A stretch of DNA of 64,000 nt from Alkalihalobacillus sp. CinArs1 (GCF_947387515.1 NZ_CANDOB010000005.1:1-64000), one strand, 5' to 3'; shown: positions 34,711-43,609, counted from the stretch's first letter. Program-made: numbers and translations. Notes: generated by a model from the letters alone, not told the origin.

Positions 34711-34741
34711 AAGGAATCAATACCACCTACCAAGATAAAAC

Positions 34742-34768
34742 AAAAAAAGCTACCCTACTGGCAGCTTT
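34742..34768 (-). terminator. Terminator of pdaA
   Basis: An imperfect stem (AAAGCT with AGCTTT plus CC/GG) overlaps the pdaA stop and is followed by T7 on the minus strand. Confidence 0.7.
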
Positions 34769-35555
34769 AAGGTGCTAATAAGCTAGGTAGTGTCCGTTTA
34801 AACACTAATTCATCCAAGCTCTTAAAGGTATAGCCTTCTTTCTTAAGATCTTTAATCACACTCTCTAACGCTTCTGCATTGTCTTTTGAAACAGAATGGA
34901 GGAGAAGAATGGCTCCAGGGTGTACTTGCTTCATGATGGAATCATACGCATATTGACTACCCTTTTGCCTGTTTGTTTCCCAGTCTTTATAGGCAAGTGA
35001 CCAAAAAACATTGATATAACCTTCATCACGAGAAATAGCGAGTGACCTTTCGCTAAAAACACCACGTGGTGGTCTTAAATAAAGCATCGTTTTATCTCCG
35101 GTGATGCGCGTGTATTCTTCCTTCACTCGCTTCAGTTCTTTCTTTACTCGCTCATCAGGGATCTTCGTCATGTCTGGATGATTCCATGAGTGATTCCCGA
35201 CAATGTGCCCTTCTTTCACCATTCGTTTAATAAGATCGGGTTGATCTTCTAAATAGTATCCTGTTACGAAAAAAGCAGCAGGGACTTTTTCTCTCTTCAA
35301 TACATCCAGCACTTGAATGGTATAGCCATTCTCATAGCCATTATCAAATGTAACGTAAAGCTCTTTCTTGTCTGTATCCCCGATAAAGTACCCTCCATAC
35401 TTTTTCAGCATCTGTTCGAACTCAGGTTCAGTTGTTGCTGGAGCATGGTCTTTACTTTTCTTAAAGTACCAGTCATGTGATTGATTATCGATTGCTGATG
35501 CTTCTGAAGAAATGAAGACAAACACAAGTGCTAATATAGCCGCAATAGTTTTCAT
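34767..35555 (-). CDS. pdaA: Delta-lactam-biosynthetic peptidoglycan deacetylase PdaA
   Basis: A 262-residue secreted NodB-type deacetylase needed in B. subtilis for muramic-delta-lactam formation in the spore cortex. Signal peptide 1-21 (SEASA). The catalytic motif is TFDNGYENG with D71 and the PdaA-typical N72 instead of a second Asp; metal histidines H122 and H126 are in GNHSWNHPDMT. LRPPRGVFSE supplies the conserved arginine. It follows yfjO/yfjP as in B. subtilis (yfjS). Probably sporulation controlled, but I identified no sigma-G promoter. Confidence 0.95.
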   Translation of the reverse strand: MKTIAAILALVFVFISSEASAIDNQSHDWYFKKSKDHAPATTEPEFEQMLKKYGGYFIGDTDKKELYVTFDNGYENGYTIQVLDVLKREKVPAAFFVTGYYLEDQPDLIKRMVKEGHIVGNHSWNHPDMTKIPDERVKKELKRVKEEYTRITGDKTMLYLRPPRGVFSERSLAISRDEGYINVFWSLAYKDWETNRQKGSQYAYDSIMKQVHPGAILLLHSVSKDNAEALESVIKDLKKEGYTFKSLDELVFKRTLPSLLAP

Positions 35556-35619
35556 GTTACCCTCCTTTTGTGCGCTTTTCTATAGTTTGCTTGGACATCA
35601 CGATTCTATTCTGTAAAAA

Positions 35620-35639
35620 AACCAGCATTTCTGCTGGTT
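35620..35639 (-). terminator. Terminator of yfkD
   Basis: AACCAGC (35620-35626) pairs with GCTGGTT (35633-35639); T7 follows on the minus strand. The stem includes the last base pairs of the coding region. Confidence 0.8.
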
Positions 35640-36432
35640 ATTTTTGCGTATTAAACTCAAAGCTTAAATAATCTTGAACCGGAATCCATGCCCCGATCCC
35701 TTGCTGGGTTACGTTCCTTACCTCAATGCCTTTCTCACTACCTTTTAGTACAAGGTACACTTCTCCATACGTTACTTTTCCTTTTTCGTTTACAGCAGGC
35801 ACATAACTCGAGAGCGTACCGTAATGGAGAGGAGCTATGTTATAAACGTTTGTTTTCCTCGTACCTTTTCCAATGATAGTTTGAAAAGCGAGAGAAAGCT
35901 TGGTTTTTTCTGATGCCTTCATGAGCATCATTTTTTTAACATCATCACTGGACGGGATCGATGCCGTTAACCCTCCACTCACACTCTTCTCCTCTTCTTG
36001 ACGATACGACATTTTTGCGGTGCCTTTTCCACCTCTATTGTCGTAGCGGTTAACGTTCGCTTGCTTGTACTGCCAATTAACATTTGTTTCTTGTGAATCA
36101 TACATCAAAGGCCATTTCCCTAAATAAATACTTGCACGATACCCGATCGCGACTTTGGACGGAGAGATATGTGAATCATTTAGAATTTGAATAAGCTGAG
36201 GGTTCTCGATTTTGATATCAGTGGAATCAATTAACTCTCTTGTCAGCTCACTCGGTTGAAGTGTTGGTTGATCTTGTGTCGGATTTGGATAAGTGTTTTC
36301 TTTAGAGATATTCACTACCGAATCCGGTATTTGAATCGCATGTTTTTTAGAAACTTGTGTCGCTTCCTTCGCCATCGCATTCATTGGTAAGATGACTGTA
36401 AGAAGGATAATCATAAGAGCTATTTTCTTCAT
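35638..36432 (-). CDS. yfkD: YfkD family secreted protein
   Basis: A 264-residue protein with a signal peptide (1-21, cut near AMA) and no membrane anchor after it. The mature part has no known catalytic motif; the length and sequence are consistent with the YfkD family of Bacillus. Conserved-looking stretches are SKVAIGYRASIYLGKWPL and NWQYKQANVNRYDNRGG. Single gene with AAGGAGA upstream of the ATG. Function unknown. Confidence 0.8.
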   Translation of the reverse strand: MKKIALMIILLTVILPMNAMAKEATQVSKKHAIQIPDSVVNISKENTYPNPTQDQPTLQPSELTRELIDSTDIKIENPQLIQILNDSHISPSKVAIGYRASIYLGKWPLMYDSQETNVNWQYKQANVNRYDNRGGKGTAKMSYRQEEEKSVSGGLTASIPSSDDVKKMMLMKASEKTKLSLAFQTIIGKGTRKTNVYNIAPLHYGTLSSYVPAVNEKGKVTYGEVYLVLKGSEKGIEVRNVTQQGIGAWIPVQDYLSFEFNTQK

Positions 36433-36553
36433 TTCTAGATTCTCCTTTTATCTGTATCTTTTTATACAGCAGACTCTTATGAGTATTTTTTTCAAGTTGT
36501 TGTCCTTTTATCCAACATCACATAAATCTTCTCCCCCATACACTACCAAAAAA

Positions 36554-36574
36554 AGCCGCCGATGCTCGGCAGCT
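36554..36574 (-). terminator. Terminator of the MATE gene
   Basis: AGCCGCCGA (36554-36562) pairs with TCGGCAGCT (36566-36574) with one G-T pair; T7 follows on the minus strand. Confidence 0.75.
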
Positions 36575-36578
36575 TACG

Positions 36579-37928
36579 TTACTTTTCAACTTCCTGTTCA
36601 AAAATCTCAATATCTCTCCACTTCCCGTACTTATAATACCCAATGGCAAAGATGCTCGATAAAACGAAGCTGATTCCGATGCCATAAGCGATCCCTTCTT
36701 CTCCAAGCCAATCAGATAATAGATAGGTTAACGGTACTCTTAAGATCCAGAACGATATGATGTTTAATACCAATACTTGGACCATCGCACCTGCAGCTTT
36801 TACTACCCCATTCAAAACGAAATTAATACCTAGAAACGGGTAAAAAAACGCAATCGTTTTTAAATATGTCGTTCCGAATGCGATCGTTTCTGCATCATTA
36901 ATAAAGAGTGAGACAAGGGTTTCTGCACTAAAGAAGATGATTGCACTAATCGTAAACGAGACACTTAGAATAAGGATGATACCATTTCTTGCTATTTCAG
37001 AAACACGATCCCACAACCCTGAACCAATGTTCTGACCAGCCATACTGTTAACGGCTGCTCCAAGTGTAAACGCAGGAAGCATGATTACCCTGTCTAATCT
37101 TTGTGCTGCTCCAAACCCAGCTACAACTTGAGTACCGAAACTTGCAACGATTGCCATTATGGCGGTTACTCCCGCTGAGATCGTCATCATTTGCAGACCT
37201 GCAGGCACACCAAGCTTCGTGATTCGCTTCGTCTCTTTACCATCAGGCCAATGCGGCACTGTAAAAGGCACTTTGGATTTCCAAACTGAATAGATCACAC
37301 CATAAAGGAATGCTGCTCCTTGAGCAATGATGGTTGCATATGCAGCACCTTCGATCCCCCAGTCAAAATAATAAATAAACAAAGGGTCTAATCCCGCGTT
37401 TAAAATGACAGCAGCAAGTACAAATCGAATTGGCGTCTTACTATCTCCTAATGCTCGAAGCACTGTCCCAATAAAATTGTATCCAAATAAAAAAAGTATC
37501 CCTAAGAAGTTGATACGCAAATACAGCTTCGTCGTCTCAAATATATCCTCAGGAGTTCCTAAGAATGTTAATATCGCGTCTGTAAATATAAAACCAATGA
37601 TTCCAAACGTCACAGATAACACTGTGAGAACAACTACAAAAGCATTTAATGATTCGATTAACCCTTCGTCGTCACCTGATCCTTTTCTTTGAGATAACAC
37701 AGTAAGCGTTGCACTGTTAACACCGATAATAAAAGATAAAACGGTAAAGATTACAGGAGCTGCGAGTGAGATTGCTCCAAGCGCATCTGAACCGAGTAAA
37801 TTCCCAACCCAGAGACTATCAATAAATTGGTAGGATGTTTGTAGCATGTTGGTAAAAAATATGGGGAGCGAGAAAAAAATCATCTGTTTCGTGATGTTCC
37901 CCTGAGTAAAATCATAGGTGTTATTCAT
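36579..37928 (-). CDS. MATE family efflux transporter
   Basis: A 449-residue transporter with 12 predicted membrane helices in two halves, beginning MNNTYDFTQGNITKQMIFFSLPIFF. Helix 1 and helix 7 start regions show the MATE pattern (LPIFFTNMLQTSYQFIDSLWVG; LGVPAGLQMMTISAGVTAIM). It exports organic cations or drugs by Na+ or H+ antiport; specificity unknown. Single gene with its own terminator. Confidence 0.88.
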   Translation of the reverse strand: MNNTYDFTQGNITKQMIFFSLPIFFTNMLQTSYQFIDSLWVGNLLGSDALGAISLAAPVIFTVLSFIIGVNSATLTVLSQRKGSGDDEGLIESLNAFVVVLTVLSVTFGIIGFIFTDAILTFLGTPEDIFETTKLYLRINFLGILFLFGYNFIGTVLRALGDSKTPIRFVLAAVILNAGLDPLFIYYFDWGIEGAAYATIIAQGAAFLYGVIYSVWKSKVPFTVPHWPDGKETKRITKLGVPAGLQMMTISAGVTAIMAIVASFGTQVVAGFGAAQRLDRVIMLPAFTLGAAVNSMAGQNIGSGLWDRVSEIARNGIILILSVSFTISAIIFFSAETLVSLFINDAETIAFGTTYLKTIAFFYPFLGINFVLNGVVKAAGAMVQVLVLNIISFWILRVPLTYLLSDWLGEEGIAYGIGISFVLSSIFAIGYYKYGKWRDIEIFEQEVEK

Positions 37929-38094
37929 TTTTATTACCTTCTTTGATTTGAATTAAGTCTCTTTATGGTATACCCCTGGAGCGTCATTGAAAAACAGAAT
38001 GGCACACTTTGCAAATAATGGCATATTATCTTGTTTTAGAATTGCTCAATAAAGGAAGATTAAGATTAGCGTTGATATTGAAAGGAGAATGATG

Positions 38095-38523
38095 ATGACG
38101 ATGACTCAAACAGAATTGAAGGACAAAGTGTTAGAAATTCTAGAATCTCACCATGTAGGCACACTCAGTACGATAAAGGATAACAAACCCCACTCTCGCT
38201 TCATGACATTCTTTAATGACGATCTTACATTGATGACTCCGACAAGCAAAGAAACACATAAAGTAGAAGATATTGAAGAAAACCATAATGTACATGTATT
38301 ACTTGGATATGACGGTGAAGGTTGGCATGACCGTTATGTAGAAATTCAAGGAACCGTTAAGATCGATGACTCAAAAGAAACAAAGGAAAAAATCTGGGGA
38401 GATACGCTTAAAAGATGGTTTGATTCTCCCGAAGACCCTAACTACATCGTGTTAAGAATTACTCCAGAAACCATTCGTCTTATGAATGAAGGAGAAAATA
38501 CGCCAGAGACGCTAGAGCTATAA
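38095..38523 (+). CDS. Pyridoxamine 5'-phosphate oxidase-like general stress protein
   Basis: A 142-residue flavin-binding split-barrel protein of the general stress protein 26 type. The N-terminal HVGTLSTIKDNKPHSRFMTF is characteristic. It lacks the residues that mark true PdxH, so the substrate is unknown; such proteins bind FMN/FAD or F420. Three ATG codons in frame precede it; the third (38095) has the best spacing (6 bases) from GGAGA. B. subtilis YdaG is a close relative in type and is a stress protein. Confidence 0.82.
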   Translation: MTMTQTELKDKVLEILESHHVGTLSTIKDNKPHSRFMTFFNDDLTLMTPTSKETHKVEDIEENHNVHVLLGYDGEGWHDRYVEIQGTVKIDDSKETKEKIWGDTLKRWFDSPEDPNYIVLRITPETIRLMNEGENTPETLEL

Positions 38524-38530
38524 CAATAAA

Positions 38531-38556
38531 AGTGACACCAGAAACCTGGTGTCACT
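38531..38556. terminator. Bidirectional terminator, PNPOx-like gene / OsmC gene
   Basis: AGTGACACCAG (38531-38541) pairs with CTGGTGTCACT (38546-38556) between two convergent genes. Confidence 0.75.
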
Positions 38557-38938
38557 TCTTAATTTCAAATGTCTCTTCAAGCTCGATGCTATCGATTACG
38601 GATTGAGCCATCGAACAATGTTTTTTCGTTAATTCAAGAGCTTTTTCAACCTTTTGCTCATCAAGATCTCCTTCTAACGTGAAATGAAGGTGAATCTTCT
38701 CTACTCGGTTCGCTTTTTCTTCATTACGCGTAACATCAGCACTGATGTGGATATCTTCATATTTCATGCGTTTTTTATCTAAAATTTGACGAAGCACTCC
38801 ACCACTACATACTGCGATCGAAGAAACGAGAAGTTGATATGGTCTAAAACCGGACTGCTCATCACCAGAAATATGTAATGTTCCGTATTCGAAGTCCGCT
38901 GTAAAACCAGTCTCTTCTTTTTTCATATTGAATTCCAT
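38552..38938 (-). CDS. OsmC/Ohr family protein
   Basis: A 128-residue protein with the OsmC fold. The two redox cysteines lie in SIAVCSGGVL (about position 50) and KKHCSMAQSV (about position 109), as in peroxidases of this family. I start at 38938 (MEFNMKKEE), preceded by AAAGGGAGTGG; the frame extends 34 codons upstream without a ribosome site. It probably reduces organic hydroperoxides, but many OsmC-like proteins are uncharacterised. Divergent from an MFS gene. Confidence 0.82.
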   Translation of the reverse strand: MEFNMKKEETGFTADFEYGTLHISGDEQSGFRPYQLLVSSIAVCSGGVLRQILDKKRMKYEDIHISADVTRNEEKANRVEKIHLHFTLEGDLDEQKVEKALELTKKHCSMAQSVIDSIELEETFEIKK

Positions 38939-39071
38939 CTTTTCCACTCCCTTTGCGTTCAATATCTTTATTTTAAATGAGAGTCCGCCGAAATGCGAAT
39001 GGTGGTTCTTTTCTGCCTTATCCATTATAATGGCACTCATATGATCGTCTTGACGGAGTGTGAAGAAGTTG

Positions 39072-40244
39072 ATGAATCAATACCGGTACAGATTTTTAAT
39101 ATTGATTACAATCGTTTTTATATCTGGCTATTCTCAAGGCATGCTTTTACCGCTCTTATCGATTTTACTTGAAGAAGCTGGCGTTTCATCGAGCATGAAC
39201 GGTCTAAATGCATCAGCCCTCTATATAGGAATACTTTTTGCCTCACCTTTTATCGAAAAACCGGTTAGGAAATATGGATATAAGCCAGCCACCTCGTTCG
39301 GATTAGTGTTAGTAGCAATTTCTATCACCCTTATCCCGATCTGGCAAGCCTTCTGGTTTTGGTTTATCCTTCGAGTGATTGTTGGCATAGGAGACAACCT
39401 CCTACATTTCGCTACTCAGCTATGGATTACAACGAGCACTCCAAAAGAAAAGCGCGGAAGAAACATCGCGATTTATGGCTCTTCGTTTGGGCTTGGCTTT
39501 GCTGCTGGCCCGCTTTCAACAAGGTTAGTCGATCTATCGATTTACCTTCCGTTCTTACTTGCATCAGGGCTTGCACTCTTAACCTGGGGACTGTTAATTA
39601 GAATACGTAACGAATTTCCAGATTCCATCGATACGGGTTCAGATCGGGTTCTGATAAAGTATTGGAATGTCCTGAAAATTGGATGGGCAGCTTTACTCCC
39701 TTCATTCGGATACGGATTTTTAGAAGCGTCCTTGCATGGAAACTTTCCGGTATATGCGTTACGTATTGGACTTGATGTTAATGCAGTCTCCATCCTTCTT
39801 CCTTCGTTTGTTGTGGGAAGCTTAGTTTTTCAAATGCCGCTCGGAATATTAAGTGATAAATATGGACGAAAAAACGTTCTGTTAATAAGTATCTTCTGTG
39901 GATGGCTCTGTCTATCTGGTGCGATTTTCACAACGTCACTATCGATGCTATTCATCTTACTATTCATCTCTGGGATGACGGTTGGATCGCTTTTTTCACT
40001 GAGCATCACGTACTTAGCCGACCTCCTCCCTACTGACCTCTTACCAACTGGCAATATTTTAGCTGGTATTTTCTTTGGAGTCGGTAGTATCCTCGGTCCT
40101 TTTCTCGGTGGGATGTTTATCGACCTTTTGGAAAAGGGAAGTATCTTCTATGTGATCAGCGGAATGCTAATCGTCTTATTCTTAGGAATTGCACTTCATA
40201 CGACTACTCAACAAAACGAACCGCGTTATTCGACTAATTTATGA
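39072..40244 (+). CDS. MFS transporter
   Basis: About 390 residues with 12 predicted membrane helices. The loop 2-3 MFS motif is weakly kept (FIEKPVRKYGYKPATS) and the 8-9 loop GILSDKYGRKNVLL is typical. The start is uncertain: GTG (39060), TTG (39069) and ATG (39072) are all in frame after GGAG (39055-39058). Resembles the multidrug/sugar efflux type. Substrate unknown. Confidence 0.82.
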   Translation: MNQYRYRFLILITIVFISGYSQGMLLPLLSILLEEAGVSSSMNGLNASALYIGILFASPFIEKPVRKYGYKPATSFGLVLVAISITLIPIWQAFWFWFILRVIVGIGDNLLHFATQLWITTSTPKEKRGRNIAIYGSSFGLGFAAGPLSTRLVDLSIYLPFLLASGLALLTWGLLIRIRNEFPDSIDTGSDRVLIKYWNVLKIGWAALLPSFGYGFLEASLHGNFPVYALRIGLDVNAVSILLPSFVVGSLVFQMPLGILSDKYGRKNVLLISIFCGWLCLSGAIFTTSLSMLFILLFISGMTVGSLFSLSITYLADLLPTDLLPTGNILAGIFFGVGSILGPFLGGMFIDLLEKGSIFYVISGMLIVLFLGIALHTTTQQNEPRYSTNL

Positions 40245-40295
40245 GTAAACTGAAACTTTTAAAGCCACTTTAATAGTATATAGAAAGCGTCGTTA

Positions 40296-40354
40296 TTGAC
40301 TTATCATATGAATATACTATAATGATAATTGTGATTAACTAATAATTATTATAA
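40296..40354 (+). promoter_or_regulatory. Sigma-A promoter with Per box before the redoxin gene
   Basis: TTGACT (40296-40301), 16 bases, TATAAT (40318-40323): a strong promoter. Just downstream, TAATAAT-T-ATTATAA (40340-40354) matches the Per box consensus TTATAATnATTATAA at 13 of 14 defined positions. A repressor there would cover the transcription start. Confidence 0.6.
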
Positions 40355-40385
40355 ACAAATTACAATAAAAGGAGTCGATCCCCTT

Positions 40386-40844
40386 ATGAAACTACGCGAA
40401 GAAATGCCAGAACTTGAAGGTGCTAAAACCTGGTTTAATGGAGAAGTTTCCAAAAGTGATTTAGTAGGAGACAAGCCTCTAACCCTCATCCATTTCTGGT
40501 CCATCAGCTGTGGGCTATGTAAAGAAGCGATGCCAATGGTGAATGAATTCCGTGATGAATATGCAGAAGACATGAACGTTATTGCTGTTCATATGCCTCG
40601 TTCTGAAAAAGACCTTGATCTAGATGAAATCAAACAGGTGGCTGATCAGCACGATATCTCTCAACCAATCTTTGTCGATAGTGATCATAAATTAACAGAT
40701 GCTTTTGATAATCAATATGTACCTGCATACTATGTGTTTGATTCAGAAGGTAAACTCCGTCATTTCCAAGCTGGAGGCGAAGGACGCAAAATGCTAACGA
40801 AGCGTATCACGAAGCTTCTAGACAAAGCGAAAAAAGCAGAATAA
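40386..40844 (+). CDS. TlpA-like thiol-disulfide redoxin (CGLC)
   Basis: A 152-residue thioredoxin-fold protein of the TlpA/AhpC-TSA type. The active site is WSISCGLCKEAMP (C at about 42 and 45) and the cis-proline loop NQYVPAYYVF. There is no signal peptide or anchor, so unlike ResA-type proteins it should work in the cytosol. The upstream Per-box-like operator suggests peroxide induction (inference). AAGGAGTC precedes the ATG with a rather long gap. Single gene. Confidence 0.85.
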   Translation: MKLREEMPELEGAKTWFNGEVSKSDLVGDKPLTLIHFWSISCGLCKEAMPMVNEFRDEYAEDMNVIAVHMPRSEKDLDLDEIKQVADQHDISQPIFVDSDHKLTDAFDNQYVPAYYVFDSEGKLRHFQAGGEGRKMLTKRITKLLDKAKKAE

Positions 40845-40850
40845 ATGACG

Positions 40851-40877
40851 AAAGGCAGCTTACAATAAGCTGCCTTT
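40851..40877. terminator. Bidirectional terminator, redoxin / VanZ genes
   Basis: AAAGGCAGCTT (40851-40861) pairs with AAGCTGCCTTT (40867-40877) between convergent genes. Confidence 0.85.
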
Positions 40878-41339
40878 TTATTTTCTCTTTAATTTTTTGT
40901 AGAAAAAGAAACATATCTTGTATACGCCATACCCTACTACAGCACCGAAACCATTCAATAAAATATCATCGATATCGAATATTCGTTGCGCAGCAAGGTA
41001 TTGAAGCAGTTCGATACTCGTACTGATCAATAACCCGATTAACGTTATGACAATAACGGACCTACACTTTCGGTGCACAAGAGGCACGAGAAAGCCCAGT
41101 GGCATAAAGAGTAGAACGTTTCCTATTATGTTCTTAATGATCAGCCAGTAACTCCCACTCTCCCACATCAACTTAATGCTATCGAACAATACAAGATTGA
41201 CGGATTTTCCATATGGATAGTAATTGTAAATAAATAGAGTCGTGTAAAAGAGAGTGAGCAAATAGATAAAGAGTGCGAACGTTCCGCCCCTTCTCATCCA
41301 CTTGTTATCTGTTTGAATGTCTTCGTTTTTGGTTTGCAT
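40878..41339 (-). CDS. VanZ family membrane protein
   Basis: A 153-residue protein with four membrane helices (about 15-35, 60-80, 88-112, 125-145). The FMPLGFLVPLVHRKCRSV and LLQYLAAQRIFDIDDILLNG stretches are the VanZ hallmarks. VanZ proteins raise teicoplanin tolerance in enterococci, but most Bacillus homologues have unknown roles. Single gene with a terminator shared with the redoxin. Confidence 0.85.
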   Translation of the reverse strand: MQTKNEDIQTDNKWMRRGGTFALFIYLLTLFYTTLFIYNYYPYGKSVNLVLFDSIKLMWESGSYWLIIKNIIGNVLLFMPLGFLVPLVHRKCRSVIVITLIGLLISTSIELLQYLAAQRIFDIDDILLNGFGAVVGYGVYKICFFFYKKLKRK

Positions 41340-41440
41340 AATTCCTATATCTCTCCCTATCCTCCATATGCTTACGAGCGACCGTTATGCTATAGTATTC
41401 TATACAAACTAAGTTCATGTAACTAAATTGAGGTGGTAAG

Positions 41441-42613
41441 ATGCCCAACACATTAACAAGCACAGTGCTTACCCTATCATCAGCACTAGACGATCAAGCA
41501 ATTCCCTATTTCTATATAAACCAAACCGCTTTATGGCTGCAAGGTGTATTAGATGATTGTAATTCTATAACTGTTTCGGTACAGTGGGACAATTTTGAGT
41601 CCGTAATTTCTTATTTCAATAACCATTATGGGCAAGCTACACCGAAACATACGGATGAAAAGTCCATGGCGACTTACGAAATAGATGGGAATCCAGTAAC
41701 CATCGAATGTGAATATAACACGGTTATCCGAACGAATCCCTATTTAATAGATGTTCCTCTAAATAACAGAACGGTTCCCGCTCTATCCCTTTATCACTAT
41801 CAACGCTCCGTAGAATGGGCACCGCTGATCAACGATCATCTAAGAAAGGTACAACAGAGAATAACGGAACAAAACGAGCAAGCCTGGAACCAGCAAAACT
41901 ACGAAGCCTTACTAAATAGGCATGGAACTCCCGAGCAGGTAGCAGACAAACTCAAGGCAAATCCTAATGGAAAACTAAGATCTCTCCTTCCTTACTTGCC
42001 AGATCTAAAGGGGAAACGTATTGCTAACCTGATGGGCTCTCATGGAATGAAAGCAACTGCCATGGGTTTATTAGGTGCAGATGTCACAGTGATCGACTTC
42101 TCTTATGAAAATGAGCGCTACGCAAAAGAACTTGCAGATGCAGCCTCGGTTGATCTGACCTATTACCTTTCAGATATTTTAAGATTAGGGACCGAGCATC
42201 ATAGCAAATACGATATCGTGGTTATGGAACTTGGTATCCTTCACTACTTCCTGGATCTACATCCACTATTTCGAATCGTACATCACATTCTCAAACCTGG
42301 AGGTCAATTTATTCTTCAAGAGTTTCACCCGATCTCAACTAAATTGATTACATCGAAGGGTAAAAAGCATAAAGTAGATGGGAACTACTTTGATCCAACG
42401 ATTCAAGAAACGAATGTTGCTTACAAAAAGCACTTGAACGAACAACAAAATACCAACGCCGTTCTTCAAAGAAAGTGGACGCTTGGAGAAGTGCTAACGA
42501 GTATTGCAGATGAAGACCTCATCATAAAACAAGTCGTAGAAGAACCTAATATCAAGGTCAACGATCGTGGTATCCCTAAGCTTTTCACTGTAAAAGCAGA
42601 ACGGTTAAATTAG
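41441..42613 (+). CDS. Two-domain protein: degenerate nucleotidyltransferase-like plus SAM methyltransferase
   Basis: A 390-residue cytosolic protein. Residues 1-140 resemble a nucleotidyltransferase-like fold (YFYINQTALWLQGVLDDCNSI, TVECEYN-type strands) but lack a clear GSxxxxDxD motif. Residues about 180-330 form a class I methyltransferase: motif I is GKRIANLMGSHGMKATAMGLLG (irregular, with GSHG in place of GxGxG), an acidic residue follows in VTVIDFSYEN, and motif IV is IVVMELGILHYF. A C-terminal HPIST...KRKWTLGE segment follows. Substrate unknown. Confidence 0.7.
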   Translation: MPNTLTSTVLTLSSALDDQAIPYFYINQTALWLQGVLDDCNSITVSVQWDNFESVISYFNNHYGQATPKHTDEKSMATYEIDGNPVTIECEYNTVIRTNPYLIDVPLNNRTVPALSLYHYQRSVEWAPLINDHLRKVQQRITEQNEQAWNQQNYEALLNRHGTPEQVADKLKANPNGKLRSLLPYLPDLKGKRIANLMGSHGMKATAMGLLGADVTVIDFSYENERYAKELADAASVDLTYYLSDILRLGTEHHSKYDIVVMELGILHYFLDLHPLFRIVHHILKPGGQFILQEFHPISTKLITSKGKKHKVDGNYFDPTIQETNVAYKKHLNEQQNTNAVLQRKWTLGEVLTSIADEDLIIKQVVEEPNIKVNDRGIPKLFTVKAERLN

Positions 42614-42639
42614 AAAAAGCACCTTCAGAGGTGCTTTTT
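42614..42639. terminator. Bidirectional terminator, methyltransferase / VLRF1 genes
   Basis: AAAAAGCACCT (42614-42624) pairs with AGGTGCTTTTT (42629-42639). Confidence 0.85.
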
Positions 42640-42650
42640 CTTACGTCTTA

Positions 42651-43448
42651 TTACGAAACGAGCGATTCTAGTACTTCGTCATCTCGTTTATCGGAGAAGT
42701 TCTTGCCTACAATTTCCGTTTGTTTATTCATCAGATTAGCTAGTTCTTCTGCTTCCTCTTTTTCACCAGCTACAAAAATCTTTTGCCACTCGCGCTTTTT
42801 GGACTTTTTATCTAGTTTGGATGCCATCGATTTGTACCATCTTTCTCGATTGGCTTTAATTCTGTCTTCATATAGCTCTCTTTGTGCAGTACTTCCGTTA
42901 CCAGGCGTGTTCTCGCTTCCAGTCGTACCTTCATAAATTCTCCAATTATCTTCATCCGGGTCCCACGCGTATTCCTCACTCTTCGTTAAGAAACCAAGTT
43001 CCGTTTCTAAAATACGTACATAATCATAATGCACAAGAATGATTCCAGTGTTTGGATAATCATTACTTAATTGTTCGAGTTGGTCAAGCTGTGGTTCTTC
43101 TTCCCAATAAAGATTCGTCTTAACCGGTACCTGAGTACGTTCAACGAACCAGATTTGATCATCAGATGAAGCGATGATCACGAGACCCCGTTTTAAATCA
43201 TTTTCAATCGAATTGATTTCATCCTGTACTTTTTGTTTTACCTTTTCAAAGTTCTCTTGCTCATCTTTATTGCCACTTTCTTTTAAGTAATCTTCAAAGT
43301 TTCGGAAACCATTCTTTAATTGAATCTTCCACTCACCATGTTGACGGTCTGGATCACGTCGGTCTGTATTTAAGTATAGAGTAAACACCTTATCTGGCTT
43401 TTGTACTTGAGCTCGTTTAATTTGATCTAGTTTTTCAGTTAATAGCAT
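42651..43448 (-). CDS. VLRF1-family, aeRF1-type release-factor-like protein
   Basis: A 265-residue cytosolic protein of the family annotated as VLRF1/aeRF1-type release factor, related to the central and C-terminal domains of archaeal and eukaryotic peptide release factor 1. An N-terminal strand FTLYLNTDRRDPDR (22-35) and GLVIIASSDDQIWFVERT (about 88-105) are characteristic. The loop where release factors carry GGQ reads GNGSTAQREL here, so G and Q are present but GGQ itself is not. It may act in ribosome rescue or quality control (inference). Confidence 0.75.
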   Translation of the reverse strand: MLLTEKLDQIKRAQVQKPDKVFTLYLNTDRRDPDRQHGEWKIQLKNGFRNFEDYLKESGNKDEQENFEKVKQKVQDEINSIENDLKRGLVIIASSDDQIWFVERTQVPVKTNLYWEEEPQLDQLEQLSNDYPNTGIILVHYDYVRILETELGFLTKSEEYAWDPDEDNWRIYEGTTGSENTPGNGSTAQRELYEDRIKANRERWYKSMASKLDKKSKKREWQKIFVAGEKEEAEELANLMNKQTEIVGKNFSDKRDDEVLESLVS

Positions 43449-43594
43449 GTCATCGTGTCCTCCTTCACTTTTTGTTACTTATAAAATGGATTCCCTGTTT
43501 TTTGTAAGGATTAAACATAAAAATATGTAGCATATTTCATTTCTTTATGATAGTAACGATGAAGACTTTGTGATAGAATAAAATCATTAAAAGA

Positions 43595-43609
43595 TAATAA
43601 TAATTCTAA
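43595..43609 (+). promoter_or_regulatory. Per box upstream of zosA
   Basis: TAATAAT-A-ATTCTAA matches the PerR consensus TTATAATnATTATAA with two mismatches. It lies 143 bases before the zosA start and overlaps GATAAT, a plausible -10. Confidence 0.5.
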
